DNA of 64,000 bases from an uncultured Paracoccaceae bacterium (GTDB lineage: Bacteria > Pseudomonadota > Alphaproteobacteria > Rhodobacterales > Rhodobacteraceae), in NCBI GenBank assembly GCA_947501355.1, contig CANMVA010000001.1, forward strand, positions 310,001-374,000, given 5' to 3'. This document shows positions 8,843 to 18,905 of the stretch, piece after piece; position 1 is the stretch's first letter; the number at the start of each line of letters is the position of its first letter. Under the pieces are notes generated by a model. The model worked only from the letters and a program-made list of their open reading frames with translations. It did not search any database and was not told the DNA's origin. The translations under genes were made by a program, and so were the position numbers.

Positions 8843-9438
8843 GACGGGAGTGTTCCGCGCAACGACAGATATGACAAGAGCTCGATCAAAGGCAGACCCA
8901 AAATGGTGAAGTAATCCCCCTGAACCTGAGCGAAAAGCCGCACACCTTCTTCCTCCAGCTTGTATCCGCCGACACTGTGGCGAATGCTGTCCCAGTTTCG
9001 GTCAAGATATGCGTCAAGATAGTCATCGGAAATCTCGCGCATGATCAACCGCACCTGACCCACATGCCGCCACACAGGTTTGCCATCTTCGTAAAGCACG
9101 ATTGCGGATAAAAGACTGTGCCGTTTGCCAGACAACGCACGCAACTGGGCCCGCGCCTCGTCCCGGTCGCCGGGTTTAGAGAATAGCGTGCCATCCTGCT
9201 CCAACACTTGATCGCATCCAATGACCAAAGCGCCCGGCTCTTTCTCCGAGACACGCAGCGCTTTCATCTCGGCCAGCGCATCCGCAATATCGTGCGGCTT
9301 GGCACCCTCGGCCAAAAGGGACGCCTTGATCATGTCTTCATCGACGCGGGCCGGGTGCACTTCAAACGGGACGCCCGCATTTCGCAACAGGGTGGCACGG
9401 ATTTCGGACCCGGACGCAAGAAGAAGACGGTCGCTCAT
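8839..9438 (-). CDS. maf: Maf family nucleotide pyrophosphatase
   Basis: 199 residues. Maf proteins hydrolyse non-canonical or surplus nucleoside triphosphates to monophosphates. The N-terminus LLLASGSEIRATLLRNAGVPF carries the family signature (S-x-S-x-x-R), and GALVIGCDQVL is the second conserved block. I prefer ATG at 9438, with AGGG 8 bases upstream, over an in-frame GTG at 9447. First gene of the leftward operon that begins at the putative origin. Which Maf subtype (dTTP/UTP or m7GTP) I cannot say. Confidence 0.92.
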   Translation of the reverse strand: MSDRLLLASGSEIRATLLRNAGVPFEVHPARVDEDMIKASLLAEGAKPHDIADALAEMKALRVSEKEPGALVIGCDQVLEQDGTLFSKPGDRDEARAQLRALSGKRHSLLSAIVLYEDGKPVWRHVGQVRLIMREISDDYLDAYLDRNWDSIRHSVGGYKLEEEGVRLFAQVQGDYFTILGLPLIELLSYLSLRGTLPS

Positions 9439-9783
9439 GTGTATCACCCTGTGGAGGAATCAGGCTTTTGAAATGGGGACAAAAAGGGCGCGGTTTCCAC
9501 ACGCTGCCATCATCTGCATAACTGGGACTGTTTCAGCAAGCCGCAGGATTTTCGTCAACCGTTGATAAGGATAAAGCCTGGCTGTGGATAGGTCTTGAGA
9601 CGGGCCGTTCGGCGGTAGAAATCTTCACTTATGTATTTGTTATAAAAGGAAAATAATTGATCTCATCCTTCCACATATCCTTGAATAACTCCGTTGAAAA
9701 GATTTTATCCACCGCGACCGGCATGCCCTACAAAATCATCATCATTTCTTTCTCTCTTATATTTATTTAAGGGTGCCTGGGAA
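9439..9783. other. Probable replication origin (oriC), AT-rich gap between maf and hemJ
   Basis: 345 bases with no supportable gene. It is the point from which transcription diverges: maf-aroE-coaE-dnaQ leftward, hemJ-rho-mnmE-mnmG-rsmG-parAB rightward. It holds DnaA-box-like 9-mers: TTATCCACC at 9705-9713 (8/9 to TTATCCACA), TGTGGATAG at 9583-9591 (8/9 on the minus strand), weaker ones at 9450-9458, 9493-9501 and 9680-9688. Between them is a strongly AT-rich block; 9621-9700 has only 23 G/C of 80. One GANTC site is at 9457-9461. In Caulobacter and relatives the origin lies beside this same maf/aroE/coaE block. A hemE gene, usual next to such origins, is absent. The gap must also hold the maf and hemJ promoters. 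Confidence 0.65.
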
Positions 9784-10239
9784 ATGAAGGAAAGCACTGT
9801 GCTGTCTGATCTCTATCTCTGGATTAAAGCGTTTCACATCATGTCGGTTCTGGCATGGATGGCCGGCTTGTTTTATCTGCCCCGTCTCTATGTTCACCAT
9901 GTCGAACGCGCCAAGGGAAATGAAGAGATGTCATCGGTCTTTGCGATGATGGAGCACAAGCTGCTGCGTCTCATCATGAACCCGTCAATGATTGCGACGT
10001 GGATCTTCGGACTTTTGCTTGTGGGCGCCGGGGTTGTGGATTGGTCAGCGGTCTGGCCTTACACAAAGCTCGCTGCGATCCTCGGGATGACCTGGTTTCA
10101 TATGTGGCTGGCCAAACACCGCAAACTGCTGGCGGCGGGTTCGTTTGGAACGAGTGGGCGCACCTACCGGATCATGAATGAAGTGCCGACTTTGTTGATG
10201 ATCGTGATTGTGATCTCTGTCGTGGTGAAACCGCTCTGA
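9784..10239 (+). CDS. hemJ: Protoporphyrinogen IX oxidase HemJ
   Basis: 151 residues with four predicted membrane helices. HemJ carries out the penultimate heme step, protoporphyrinogen to protoporphyrin, in many alphaproteobacteria that lack HemG and HemY. The N-terminal helix has the conserved histidine H18 ([25 protein letters not shown]), and later segments [15 protein letters not shown] and [13 protein letters not shown] are typical. I choose ATG 9784, which gives the standard N-terminus; the upstream extension of the frame to 9694 lies in the presumed origin and has no family similarity. Next to rho, as in Rhizobiales. Confidence 0.9.
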   Translation: MKESTVLSDLYLWIKAFHIMSVLAWMAGLFYLPRLYVHHVERAKGNEEMSSVFAMMEHKLLRLIMNPSMIATWIFGLLLVGAGVVDWSAVWPYTKLAAILGMTWFHMWLAKHRKLLAAGSFGTSGRTYRIMNEVPTLLMIVIVISVVVKPL

Positions 10240-10275
10240 GATTGACTTTCTGCTGATCTCAGCCTATCCGGTCAC

Positions 10276-10301
10276 CAGGTCCTGTTCTGGATACCTGTTT
10301 T
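10276..10301 (+). terminator. Weak terminator-like hairpin after hemJ
   Basis: CAGGTCC (10276-10282) pairs with GG and ACCTG (10289-10290, 10293-10297) around a 6-base loop with a 2-base bulge, followed by TTTT at 10298-10301. Short and imperfect; it may only attenuate between hemJ and rho. Confidence 0.3.
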
Positions 10302-10363
10302 CCATTCTCAACTCTAACGCTCCGTCGCGGTCTGCGCGTAGTAGAGCTGGAAGTATATCCCCG

Positions 10364-11647
10364 ATGCCTGAAGATATGTCGCAAGAAAAGCTGAACCTCG
10401 CTGATCTCAAAGCGAAGACGCCAAAAGACCTTTTGTCGATGGCTGAAGAGCTTGAGATTGAAAACGCCTCCACTATGCGCAAGGGCGAGATGATGTTCTC
10501 GATCCTGAAAGAGCGTGCGGAAGACGGTTGGGAAATTTCGGGCGAGGGTGTGCTGGAAGTGCTCCAGGATGGCTTTGGCTTCCTGCGCTCGCCTGAGGCG
10601 AACTATCTTCCAGGCCCGGACGATATTTATGTCTCCCCCGATATGATCCGCCAGTTTTCGCTGCGCACGGGTGATACAGTCGAAGGTGTGATCCGCGCAC
10701 CGGATGACAGTGAGCGCTATTTCTGTATGACCAAGGTGACGCAGATCAATTTCGAGGATCCCGCGAAGGCGCGTCACAAGATCAACTTTGACAACCTGAC
10801 GCCGCTTTACCCTGACGAACGGCTTACGATGGAAGTTGAGGACCCGACGATCAAGGACCGCTCTGCGCGGATTATCGATCTGGTTTCCCCCATCGGTAAA
10901 GGCCAGCGCAGCCTGATCGTGGCGCCTCCGCGGACGGGTAAGACGGTTCTGTTGCAGAACATCGCCTCCTCGATCGAGAAGAACCACCCGGAGTGCTACT
11001 TGATCGTTCTTCTGATCGATGAACGCCCGGAAGAGGTCACCGACATGCAGCGCTCCGTGAAGGGGGAGGTGATTTCTTCAACCTTTGACGAACCTGCGAC
11101 GCGCCACGTTGCCGTGTCGGAAATGGTGATCGAGAAAGCCAAGCGTTTGGTCGAGCATAAGCGAGATGTTGTTATCTTGCTCGATTCGATCACAAGACTT
11201 GGTAGAGCGTTTAACACTGTCGTGCCATCGTCCGGTAAAGTTCTGACCGGTGGTGTGGACGCGAACGCGCTTCAGCGGCCCAAGCGTTTCTTTGGTGCGG
11301 CACGGAATATTGAAGAAGGCGGTTCCCTTACGATTATCGCGACAGCTCTGATTGATACCGGCAGCCGGATGGACGAAGTGATCTTTGAAGAATTCAAAGG
11401 CACTGGTAACTCCGAGATTGTTCTGGATCGCAAAGTGGCCGACAAGCGCGTCTTCCCGGCGATGGATATTCTCAAGTCCGGCACACGGAAGGAAGAGCTG
11501 CTTGTCGACAAGATCGACTTGCAGAAAACCTATGTTCTGCGTCGCATCCTGAACCCGATGGGGACGACGGACGCGATTGAGTTCCTGATCTCGAAACTCA
11601 AGCAGACCAAGACCAATTCAGAGTTCTTTGATTCTATGAACACCTGA
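10364..11647 (+). CDS. rho: Transcription termination factor Rho
   Basis: Hexameric RNA helicase that ends transcription at unstructured C-rich RNA. Order of parts: N-terminal helical Rho domain ([26 protein letters not shown]), cold-shock-like RNA-binding domain ([22 protein letters not shown]), then the RecA-type ATPase with Walker A APPRTGKT and Walker [16 protein letters not shown]. The ATG at 10364 has GGAAG 10 bases upstream; an ATG 12 bases later gives a more usual N-terminus ([11 protein letters not shown]) but has no well-placed ribosome site. Rho-dependent termination probably matters in this window, because most convergent gene ends leave no room for intrinsic terminators. Confidence 0.97.
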   Translation: MPEDMSQEKLNLADLKAKTPKDLLSMAEELEIENASTMRKGEMMFSILKERAEDGWEISGEGVLEVLQDGFGFLRSPEANYLPGPDDIYVSPDMIRQFSLRTGDTVEGVIRAPDDSERYFCMTKVTQINFEDPAKARHKINFDNLTPLYPDERLTMEVEDPTIKDRSARIIDLVSPIGKGQRSLIVAPPRTGKTVLLQNIASSIEKNHPECYLIVLLIDERPEEVTDMQRSVKGEVISSTFDEPATRHVAVSEMVIEKAKRLVEHKRDVVILLDSITRLGRAFNTVVPSSGKVLTGGVDANALQRPKRFFGAARNIEEGGSLTIIATALIDTGSRMDEVIFEEFKGTGNSEIVLDRKVADKRVFPAMDILKSGTRKEELLVDKIDLQKTYVLRRILNPMGTTDAIEFLISKLKQTKTNSEFFDSMNT

Positions 11648-11668
11648 TCTGTTTATGGGGATTAACCC

Positions 11669-12946
11669 TTGGAGACGATCTTTGCCTTAGCAACGGCGCC
11701 CGGAAAAGCGGGCGTCTCTGTGGTCCGGATTTCCGGGCCACATGCGTTTTCAATTGGGGAAACGCTGGCCGGGTCGTTGCCGGAGCCACGCAAAACGGCG
11801 GTGCGCATCATCCGTGATCAGGACGGCGCGCCAATCGACCAGGCATTGATTGTGACGTTTGCACACGGCCACAGTTTTACAGGCGAAGATGTCGTTGAGC
11901 TGCATCTCCATGGAAGTCCTGCGATTCAAAAAGCTGTTCTAGCGGAGCTTTCGTCCCAACCTCACGCGCGCCTTGCCGAACCGGGCGAGTTCACGCGCCG
12001 CGCGTTGGAAAACGGATGCCTGGATTTATCGCAGGTCGAAGCCTTGTCCGACCTGATCGAGGCCGAAACAGAAGCCCAACGCAAGCAGGCGATGCGCATC
12101 ATGTCCGGGGAAATGGGTGAAAGGGTTGCCCTCTGGCGCACCGATCTCATTCATGCGGCCGCGCTGCTGGAAGCGACAATAGACTTCGCGGATGAAGAGG
12201 TTCCAGTTGATGTGACTGGTGATGTTCGCGATCTGGTTCAGAAAACGATGTCCATTTTGAAGGAGCAGATCGAAGGAAGCCATGTCGCAGAGCGCATTCG
12301 TGATGGTTATCGCGTCGCGATTGTGGGTGCGCCCAATGTTGGAAAATCTACGCTTTTGAACCGTTTGGCGGGGCGCGAAGCAGCCATCACCTCCGAGATT
12401 GCAGGCACCACGCGGGACGTCATCGAGGTGTCGATGGATATTGCCGGGTTGCCCGTCACGCTTCTTGATACGGCTGGCATTCGCGAGACCGATGATGTTG
12501 TCGAGGGCTTGGGCATCGAGCGTGCGCTACAACGCGCGCGGGACGCCGACCTGCGTGTTTTTCTTCTGGAAGAAGGGGACGCGCCGCAAATCGACCCCGT
12601 TGAGCGGGATATCGTCCTGCAGGCAAAGGCTGATCTGACAGGAGGCGGCATTTCGGGAAAGACCGGGCAGGGGGTCGATGATCTGATCGCCCGGATTTCC
12701 GATGTCTTGGGCAATCGAAGCCTTTCCGTCGGCACGGCGATAAACGCGCGTCATCGTCAGGCGATGGGCGCGGCTTTGGTTTCTTTGGAGGATGTTCTTG
12801 TCCAGCTGGAGCGTGGGCCAGATATGTATGACCTCGCCGCAGAGGGGCTGCGCCATGCGATCCGCAACCTGAGCTCTCTCATTGGACTCGTCGACGCTGA
12901 GCATATATTGGACGACGTGTTCTCAAATTTCTGTCTTGGAAAGTAG
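11669..12946 (+). CDS. mnmE: tRNA uridine-5-carboxymethylaminomethyl modification GTPase MnmE
   Basis: 425 residues. With MnmG it modifies U34 of tRNAs that read split codon boxes. N-terminal folate-binding domain ([22 protein letters not shown]), helical domain, and an inserted G domain with P-loop GAPNVGKST at 220-228, switch SEIAGTTRD and DTAG. The C-terminus ends FCLGK, the family motif with the functional cysteine. The start is a TTG at 11669, chosen because it gives exactly the conserved N-terminus; GGGG lies upstream. mnmG follows after 2 bases. Confidence 0.96.
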   Translation: METIFALATAPGKAGVSVVRISGPHAFSIGETLAGSLPEPRKTAVRIIRDQDGAPIDQALIVTFAHGHSFTGEDVVELHLHGSPAIQKAVLAELSSQPHARLAEPGEFTRRALENGCLDLSQVEALSDLIEAETEAQRKQAMRIMSGEMGERVALWRTDLIHAAALLEATIDFADEEVPVDVTGDVRDLVQKTMSILKEQIEGSHVAERIRDGYRVAIVGAPNVGKSTLLNRLAGREAAITSEIAGTTRDVIEVSMDIAGLPVTLLDTAGIRETDDVVEGLGIERALQRARDADLRVFLLEEGDAPQIDPVERDIVLQAKADLTGGGISGKTGQGVDDLIARISDVLGNRSLSVGTAINARHRQAMGAALVSLEDVLVQLERGPDMYDLAAEGLRHAIRNLSSLIGLVDAEHILDDVFSNFCLGK

Positions 12947-12948
12947 GA

Positions 12949-14823
12949 GTGTTTCACGTGAAACATTCGTTTGACGTTATCATTATCGGCGGCGGGCATG
13001 CTGGCTGTGAAGCGGCGGCGGCCTCGGCGCGCATGGGGGCTGACACTGCTTTGGTTACGCTGCGCCGTGATGATTTGGGCGTTATGTCGTGCAATCCGGC
13101 CATTGGCGGCCTCGGCAAAGGGCATCTCGTGCGCGAGATTGATGCAATGGACGGCATCATGGGAAGGGTCGCCGATCAGGCGGGCATCCAGTTCCGGCTG
13201 TTGAACCGGCGCAAGGGGCCTGCGGTTCAAGGCCCGCGCGCCCAGGCGGATCGCGTTCTTTACAAGGCCGCAATGCAGGCAGAGATCGCGAAGACGCCGA
13301 ATCTTAGCGTTATTGAAGGCGAGGTTGCCGATCTATTGGTCTTGAAAGACCGTGTCGAAGGCGTGCAGTTGAGCGATGGCAGTGAAATCAAGGCAAGCGC
13401 CGTCGTTTTAACCACTGGCACCTTCCTGCGCGGCGTTATTCATATTGGCGATGTGTCCTACGGCGGCGGGCGCATGGGCGACAAGCCTGCCGATGCGCTT
13501 GCACAGCGATTGGACGCGCTCGAGCTGCCTCTTGGTCGTCTGAAAACCGGCACACCGCCCCGGCTTAAAGGCGATACAATCGACTGGTCTGAGCTTGACC
13601 TGCAGCCCGCTGACGATGATCCGGTGCTCTTTTCGTTCATGTCGAAAGCCCCAGCCGCACGCCAAATCTCATGTGGGATCACCCATACGAACGCGCAAAC
13701 GCATGAGATTATTCAACAGAATTTGGGACGATCTGCCATGTATGGAGGGCGGATTGATGGCGTTGGTCCGCGCTATTGTCCGTCGATTGAGGACAAGGTT
13801 GTCCGGTTTGCCGATAAGGACAGCCACCAGGTCTTTCTGGAGCCCGAAAGCCTGTCGAATGACACGATTTACCCGAATGGTATTTCAACCTCTTTGCCGG
13901 AAGACATTCAGGAGGCCTATGTTCGCTCAATCAAAGGCCTTGAGAACGTTGAAATCCTGCAGCCCGGCTATGCGATTGAATACGACTATGTCGATCCGCG
14001 CGCCTTGAGCGCGACGCTCGAGCTTTCTCGCTTAGGCGGCCTTTACCTTGCTGGCCAGATCAATGGCACAACGGGATATGAAGAAGCTGCGGCACAGGGG
14101 CTTGTCGCCGGTCTGAACGCTGCCGCAGCTGTACAAGGCAAGGGTAGCGTTCTTTTCAGCCGTGCGGATTCCTATATTGGCGTTATGGTGGACGATCTGA
14201 TTACGCGCGGTGTGACGGAGCCCTACAGGATGTTCACGTCGCGTGCAGAGTTTCGCTTGTCCCTCCGCGCAGATAATGCGGATCAACGGCTGACCCCGAA
14301 GGCAGTTGAGATTGGTGCTGCTTCCAAAGAGCGTCAGATCACCTTTCAGCGAAAGTCGGATGTGCTCGTGTCCGCCCGTGACAGTCTCCGCGCGATGAGC
14401 ATCACGCCCAAAGCGCTTGCCGCATTAGGGAAGTCGGTTAACCAAGACGGTGTTCGGCGGGACGGGATTCAAGCGCTCACGTTCCCCGATGTGGAGTTCG
14501 CGGACCTCCTTCAACTTGACCCGGCGCTCGCAAATATCCCGACAGATATCCAGAAACAGATCTGCCGCGAAGCGCTTTATGCGAATTACCTAGATCGGCA
14601 GGCGCGCGATGCAGACGCGGTTCGCAAAGACGAAGAGATGTTGATCCCAAAAGCGTTCAACTACGATGCCATTCAAGGTCTGTCGAACGAGCTCAAGACG
14701 AAGCTCAAGCGGGTGAGCCCGGCAACATTGGGGCAGGCTGGCCGGATTGACGGCATGACGCCTGCGGCCTTGACCCTGCTTCTTGCGAAGTTGCGTCAAG
14801 CAAAACGTGCGAAAGCGGGTTGA
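12949..14823 (+). CDS. mnmG: tRNA uridine-5-carboxymethylaminomethyl modification enzyme MnmG (GidA)
   Basis: 624 residues. FAD-dependent partner of MnmE. FAD-binding [10 protein letters not shown] lies at about 14-23, followed by [22 protein letters not shown] and CPSIEDK, all family signatures. It starts with GTG at 12949, and codons 1-6 (MFHVKH) are written by a perfect parS palindrome, so the N-terminal protein sequence and the ParB-binding site use the same bases. The downstream rsmG begins on the last base of its stop codon (TGATG). Confidence 0.97.
   Translation: MFHVKHSFDVIIIGGGHAGCEAAAASARMGADTALVTLRRDDLGVMSCNPAIGGLGKGHLVREIDAMDGIMGRVADQAGIQFRLLNRRKGPAVQGPRAQADRVLYKAAMQAEIAKTPNLSVIEGEVADLLVLKDRVEGVQLSDGSEIKASAVVLTTGTFLRGVIHIGDVSYGGGRMGDKPADALAQRLDALELPLGRLKTGTPPRLKGDTIDWSELDLQPADDDPVLFSFMSKAPAARQISCGITHTNAQTHEIIQQNLGRSAMYGGRIDGVGPRYCPSIEDKVVRFADKDSHQVFLEPESLSNDTIYPNGISTSLPEDIQEAYVRSIKGLENVEILQPGYAIEYDYVDPRALSATLELSRLGGLYLAGQINGTTGYEEAAAQGLVAGLNAAAAVQGKGSVLFSRADSYIGVMVDDLITRGVTEPYRMFTSRAEFRLSLRADNADQRLTPKAVEIGAASKERQITFQRKSDVLVSARDSLRAMSITPKALAALGKSVNQDGVRRDGIQALTFPDVEFADLLQLDPALANIPTDIQKQICREALYANYLDRQARDADAVRKDEEMLIPKAFNYDAIQGLSNELKTKLKRVSPATLGQAGRIDGMTPAALTLLLAKLRQAKRAKAG
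12950..12965. other. parS centromere site 1
   Basis: The 16-base palindrome TGTTTCACGTGAAACA is a perfect match to the bacterial chromosomal parS consensus bound by ParB. It sits inside the first codons of mnmG, about 3.2 kb from the probable origin and 3.3 kb from parB. Confidence 0.95.
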
Positions 14824-15440
14824 TGGCTGAGCAACTGCTGGACGGCCTGACTGTTTCACGTGAAACAAATGGTGCTTTGCAGGAGCTGGCCGCCGATCTT
14901 CTCAAATGGACAAAGCGCATCAACTTGATCGCTCCTTCCACTCAGGATGACATCTGGGCCCGCCATATACTGGATTCGGCGCAGCTTTGGCCCTTAAGGG
15001 GGTTCGATCCTGAAAAGTGGTGTGATATCGGGTCGGGTGGAGGGCTTCCCGGTCTGGTCTTGGCGCTGCTCTCAAGTGGAGAGGGAGCCTCCACCGCGTT
15101 CACCTTCATTGAAAGCGACACCCGGAAATGTGCGTTCCTGACTACGATGATTGCGAAATTTTCGCTTAAAGCGGCCGTAATTGCTCAGCGTATCGAGAGT
15201 GCGGAACCTGCGAACGCGAGTGTTATTTCTGCGCGCGCGCTTGCGCCGCTGCCGAAGCTGTTTGATCTGGCGGTGCGCCATGCGACGCCTGAAAGTGTAT
15301 TTCTGCTGCAAAAGGGCGCTCAGTTTGAAAATGAGATCGACGCTGCACGCGACTCGTGGCATTTCAAGTACGAGAGCATTCCCAGTCAAACGCACCCCGA
15401 TGCTGTTGTCTTGAAGATCAAAGAGGTGGCCCGTGCCTGA
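14823..15440 (+). CDS. rsmG: 16S rRNA (guanine-527-N7)-methyltransferase RsmG (GidB)
   Basis: 205 residues. Adds m7G at G527 of 16S rRNA; loss in other bacteria gives low-level streptomycin resistance. The SAM-binding loop is WCDIGSGGGLPGLVLA, preceded by WTKRINLIAPS and RHILDSAQL, which are typical RsmG segments. ATG at 14823 overlaps the mnmG stop by one base; an in-frame TTG directly before it is possible. Residues 10-15 (TVSRET) are encoded by the second parS site. The parA start codon lies 8 bases inside its 3' end. Confidence 0.96.
   Translation: MAEQLLDGLTVSRETNGALQELAADLLKWTKRINLIAPSTQDDIWARHILDSAQLWPLRGFDPEKWCDIGSGGGLPGLVLALLSSGEGASTAFTFIESDTRKCAFLTTMIAKFSLKAAVIAQRIESAEPANASVISARALAPLPKLFDLAVRHATPESVFLLQKGAQFENEIDAARDSWHFKYESIPSQTHPDAVVLKIKEVARA
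14852..14867. other. parS centromere site 2
   Basis: Identical 16-mer TGTTTCACGTGAAACA, read here in a different frame to encode VSRE of RsmG. It lies 1.9 kb from site 1. I found no third perfect copy in the window. Confidence 0.95.
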
Positions 15441-16233
15441 TCCGACCCGCCCCGCTGCCCCCCGCATTATCGCGGTCGCGAACCAAAAGGGGGGTGTTGG
15501 TAAAACAACGACAACAATCAATCTTGCCGCGGCATTGGCAGAGGATGGCCTGAATGTCCTTCTGGTGGATATTGATCCGCAAGGGAATGCCTCAACAGGC
15601 CTTGGCATTAACCCCGAAGATCGAACGCGCACGGTCTATGATTTGCTGCTGGGCGATACATCCCCTATGGCGGCTGCGCGCGAAACCAATGTGGATGGCT
15701 TGCTGATTATTCCGGCTACCACGGATTTGAGTTCTGCCGATATGGAGCTGATCTCGAACGAAAAGCGCAGCTTTGTGCTGCATGATGCGTTGCGCCAGCC
15801 TGCGATGGAATCTCTGGAGTTGGACTATATCTTGATTGACTGCCCTCCATCTCTCAACATTTTGACGGTAAATGCGATGGTGGCCGCCGATTCCGTGCTC
15901 GTGCCTCTGCAAAGTGAATTCTTTGCGCTGGAGGGGCTTTCGCAACTTTTGCTTACCGTCAAAGAAGTGCGGGAGACGGCGAATGCGCGTCTGCGGATCG
16001 AGGGTGTTGTGTTAACCATGCATGATAGCCGCAACAATCTGGCGCGGCAGGTCGAAGAAGACGCGCGCTCTAATCTGGGGGATTTGGTGTTTGCGACGGT
16101 TGTGCCACGTAATGTGCGGATCAGTGAGGCGCCGTCCTTTGCGCTGCCGGTGATCGACTATGATCCGACATCGAAGGGCGCGATCGCGTATCGTATGTTG
16201 GCCCATGAGTTGTTGGAACGGCACGGAAATTAA
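15433..16233 (+). CDS. parA: Chromosome partitioning ATPase ParA (Soj-like)
   Basis: 266 residues. Walker-type ATPase that binds the nucleoid and moves ParB-parS complexes. Deviant Walker A KGGVGKTTT at about 19-27 with its signature lysine, then DIDPQGNAST (Walker A') and LDYILIDCPPS (Walker B). The protein lacks the N-terminal helix-turn-helix of plasmid ParA and thus is the chromosomal short type. Start GTG at 15433 with AGAGG upstream, 8 bases inside rsmG. parB follows after 11 bases. Confidence 0.97.
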   Translation: MPDPTRPAAPRIIAVANQKGGVGKTTTTINLAAALAEDGLNVLLVDIDPQGNASTGLGINPEDRTRTVYDLLLGDTSPMAAARETNVDGLLIIPATTDLSSADMELISNEKRSFVLHDALRQPAMESLELDYILIDCPPSLNILTVNAMVAADSVLVPLQSEFFALEGLSQLLLTVKEVRETANARLRIEGVVLTMHDSRNNLARQVEEDARSNLGDLVFATVVPRNVRISEAPSFALPVIDYDPTSKGAIAYRMLAHELLERHGN

Positions 16234-16244
16234 GGAGCAGGACA

Positions 16245-17144
16245 ATGGCGAAAAAACCCGGAAAATCGCGTGGCTTGGGGCGCGGCTTGTCTGCCTTGAT
16301 GTCAGATGTCGCCTTGGAGACGGATGCGCGGGAAAGCACCACGCAGACACGGCGCGCGGAAACGGTAGTTCCGGTTGAGCAAATCAGCCCGAACCCGGAC
16401 CAGCCCCGCCGCAGCTTCTCGGACCCTGAGCTGCAAGAGCTTGCGGCGTCGATCCGCGAAAACGGAATTATCCAGCCGCTGATCGTGCGCCGCACAGGTG
16501 AGGCGTCCTTTCAGATTGTCGCGGGGGAGCGCCGTTGGCGCGCCGCCCAGCTTGCGCAATTGCATGAGGTTCCGGTTGTTATTCGCGATCTGGATGACAC
16601 GCAGGTGCTTGAATTCGCAATCATTGAGAATATTCAGCGCGAGGATCTGAACCCTCTTGAGGAAGGCGCCGGATACCAACAGCTGATGGAGAGCTTTGGC
16701 CACACGCAAGAGAAGCTGGCCGAGGCGATGGGAAAAAGCCGCAGCTACATCGCTAATCTGATGCGATTGTTGCAATTGCCAGACGATGTGCAGGATTTAT
16801 TGCGCACCGGAAAGCTGTCCTCTGGTCACGCACGTGCTCTGATTACGAGCGACAACGCTTCTGAGTTGGCGAAGAAGGTGGTCAAGGACGGCCTCTCTGT
16901 ACGCGAGACGGAGCGGCTTGCAAAATCTCCGAAAATAGAGACTAAGAAGGCGGAAAGCCCATCTTCCAAGCCCCAGAAGGATGCAGACACAAAGGCGCTG
17001 GAGGGTGACTTGAAAGCGGCGATCGGGATGAAGGTTGATATCGCCCATGACGGGGTAACCAATGCCGGTAAGTTGAGCATCAGCTACGCGTCGCTGGACC
17101 AGCTCGACGAAATTTGCCGCGTCCTGTCGTTGATTGAGCGCTAA
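16245..17144 (+). CDS. parB: Chromosome partitioning protein ParB (Spo0J-like CTPase)
   Basis: 299 residues. Loads at parS and spreads along DNA as a CTP-gated clamp. N-terminal basic segment SRGLGRGLSALM (ParA-stimulating), the CTP-binding N domain with GERRWRA at 94-100 and ENIQRED at 128-134, then a helix-turn-helix (FGHTQEKLAEAMGKSRSYIAN), a Lys/Ser-rich linker and the C-terminal dimer domain. AAGGAG sits before the ATG. The stop is shared over 4 bases with convergent hemW. Its targets, two perfect parS sites, lie 2-3 kb upstream. Confidence 0.97.
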   Translation: MAKKPGKSRGLGRGLSALMSDVALETDARESTTQTRRAETVVPVEQISPNPDQPRRSFSDPELQELAASIRENGIIQPLIVRRTGEASFQIVAGERRWRAAQLAQLHEVPVVIRDLDDTQVLEFAIIENIQREDLNPLEEGAGYQQLMESFGHTQEKLAEAMGKSRSYIANLMRLLQLPDDVQDLLRTGKLSSGHARALITSDNASELAKKVVKDGLSVRETERLAKSPKIETKKAESPSSKPQKDADTKALEGDLKAAIGMKVDIAHDGVTNAGKLSISYASLDQLDEICRVLSLIER

Positions 17145-18316
17145 TCGACCAGAAGGTCGCGCAGCACGGCATTCAGCAGTGGCCGACCCTTCGGAGTGAT
17201 CCGAAGGTGGCCGCCGTCTATGTCAAGAAGCCCCATTTCTTTTAACTTACTGATATTATTTAGAAATTCTGGCTTCTGACCGAAATTGCCCAGCCGCACC
17301 AGATCAACACCCTGATTGATCCGCAGCCCCATCATCAGCATCTCGACCGCTTGATCGTCCGCGGTCAAGGGCTCAACCTCGGCATCTCCGGTGCCGGTTT
17401 TCTCGACCTGGCTTAACCACGTGTCGGGCATAAGCGGTGTTGTTGTTGCCAGCTTTTGCCCCTCAACCGTGACGCGCCCATGTGCACCGGGTCCGATTCC
17501 AACGTAATCTCCATAAGTCCAATAGATCATGTTGTGCTTCGAAATTGCGCCGTTTTTCGCATGGTTAGAGACTTCGTAGCCGGGAAATCCGTAATCTGCG
17601 CAGAGCGTTTGTGTCAGCTCATACATATCGGCGGACGTGTCCTCATCGGGAAGGCCGCGTAAAAGCCCACGGTCGTAACGCGCGCCAAAGGCTGTGCCGC
17701 TTTCAATCGTCAGCTGATAGAGCGACAGATGATCGACGGCCATGGACAGGGCTTCGCGCAGCTCGGCCTCCCAATCGGCGAGCGTTTGATCCTGACGCGC
17801 GTAAATCAGATCAAAGCTGACCCGGCCAAAGCTGCTGCGGGCAATGTCGAAGGCGCGTTTGCCATCCTCGACAGAGTGGAGCCGTCCGAGGCGTTTGAGA
17901 TCAGCGTCGTTCAGTGCCTGCATCCCCATGGACACGCGATTGATCCCGGCCTGCCGAAACGCGTCGAATTTATCGGCCTCGATGGAGGTTGGGTTGGCCT
18001 CCAGCGAGATCTCGATATCGTTTGCCCAGGTCCATGTGTGCTGCGCGGCGTCAAGGATGCCCGCTACCGTATCGGGGTGCATCAAGCTGGGCGTGCCGCC
18101 GCCGAAGAAAATCGTGTTCAGAACGCGGCCTTCGGTTAATGCCCCATACCGCGCAATCTCGGATCGGAACGCCTTCAGCCACTGGCCTTGATCAACATGG
18201 TCAGAAACATGCGAGTTGAAGTCACAATAGGGGCATTTCGCCTGACAAAAGGGCCAGTGCAGGTAAAGGCCAAAGCCCGCATTCTGCCAATCTTCAATCG
18301 GCAAAACAGCCAGCAA
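17141..18316 (-). CDS. hemW: Heme chaperone HemW (radical SAM)
   Basis: 391 residues. HemW-type proteins bind heme and deliver it to acceptors; they are often mislabelled as coproporphyrinogen oxidase HemN. The radical SAM motif is CQAKCPYC at 24-31 within [19 protein letters not shown]. The residue two after the third cysteine is Phe, where true HemN has a fourth cysteine, which favours HemW. Start is uncertain: the longest frame uses TTG at 18316 and another TTG is at 18304; neither has a convincing ribosome site. Overlaps the end of rdgB by up to 23 bases. Confidence 0.9.
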   Translation of the reverse strand: MLAVLPIEDWQNAGFGLYLHWPFCQAKCPYCDFNSHVSDHVDQGQWLKAFRSEIARYGALTEGRVLNTIFFGGGTPSLMHPDTVAGILDAAQHTWTWANDIEISLEANPTSIEADKFDAFRQAGINRVSMGMQALNDADLKRLGRLHSVEDGKRAFDIARSSFGRVSFDLIYARQDQTLADWEAELREALSMAVDHLSLYQLTIESGTAFGARYDRGLLRGLPDEDTSADMYELTQTLCADYGFPGYEVSNHAKNGAISKHNMIYWTYGDYVGIGPGAHGRVTVEGQKLATTTPLMPDTWLSQVEKTGTGDAEVEPLTADDQAVEMLMMGLRINQGVDLVRLGNFGQKPEFLNNISKLKEMGLLDIDGGHLRITPKGRPLLNAVLRDLLVD

Positions 18317-18905
18317 CGAGTTTGGCGAATGCGTCAGCGCGGTGGCTCATGGCGTGCTTCTTGGCGGGGTCCATTTCGCCAAAGGTCTCGACCTCGCCAT
18401 CGGGCAGAAAGACCGGATCGAAGCCAAACCCCTGGACGCCGCGCATCGGCCAGACCACTTGTCCGCGCACGATCCCTTCAAAGACCTCGTCATGACCGTC
18501 GGGCCAGGCTAGGCAAAGTGTGCAATTGAACTGGGCGTTGCGAGGCATCGGCGCGCTGATCTTTTCCAGCTCGGTCCAGACCTTCTCCATCGCCATCGGA
18601 AAGTCACGCCCGTTCGCCGTTTCCGCCCAATCCGCTGTGTAGACACCGGGCGCGCCGTCCAGCGCATCTACGGAGATACCGCTATCATCGGACAATGCGG
18701 GCAGGCCGCTTTCCTTGGCTGCGAAATGCGCCTTGATCCGCGCGTTGCCGATGAAATTGTCTTCTGTCTCTTCCGGTTCGGCAAAGCCAAGCGCCCCGGC
18801 AGAGACGACCTCGACCCCGAACGGCTCCAACAAAGCCCCGATCTCGCGAACTTTCCCCGCGTTATGTGAGGCGATCACCAGCTTCTTTTCGGTGAACTTA
18901 CGCAC
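18294..18905 (-). CDS. rdgB: XTP/dITP diphosphatase RdgB (HAM1 family)
   Basis: 203 residues with the chosen GTG start at 18905. Removes ITP, dITP and XTP from the nucleotide pool. Signatures are [16 protein letters not shown] at the N-terminus, [23 protein letters not shown] in the middle and [12 protein letters not shown] near the end. The GTG start lies 8 bases inside the end of rph; a longer frame would extend 57 bases into rph without family similarity. Middle gene of rph-rdgB-hemW, an order common in alphaproteobacteria. Confidence 0.94.
   Translation of the reverse strand: MRKFTEKKLVIASHNAGKVREIGALLEPFGVEVVSAGALGFAEPEETEDNFIGNARIKAHFAAKESGLPALSDDSGISVDALDGAPGVYTADWAETANGRDFPMAMEKVWTELEKISAPMPRNAQFNCTLCLAWPDGHDEVFEGIVRGQVVWPMRGVQGFGFDPVFLPDGEVETFGEMDPAKKHAMSHRADAFAKLVAGCFAD

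Noticed and set aside
9831-9837. GTTTCAC in hemJ as a third parS
   Set aside because: Only half of the palindrome is present.
10242-10270. TTGACT-N17-TATCCG as a rho promoter
   Set aside because: The -10 is poor and a weak terminator-like hairpin lies directly downstream of the predicted start.
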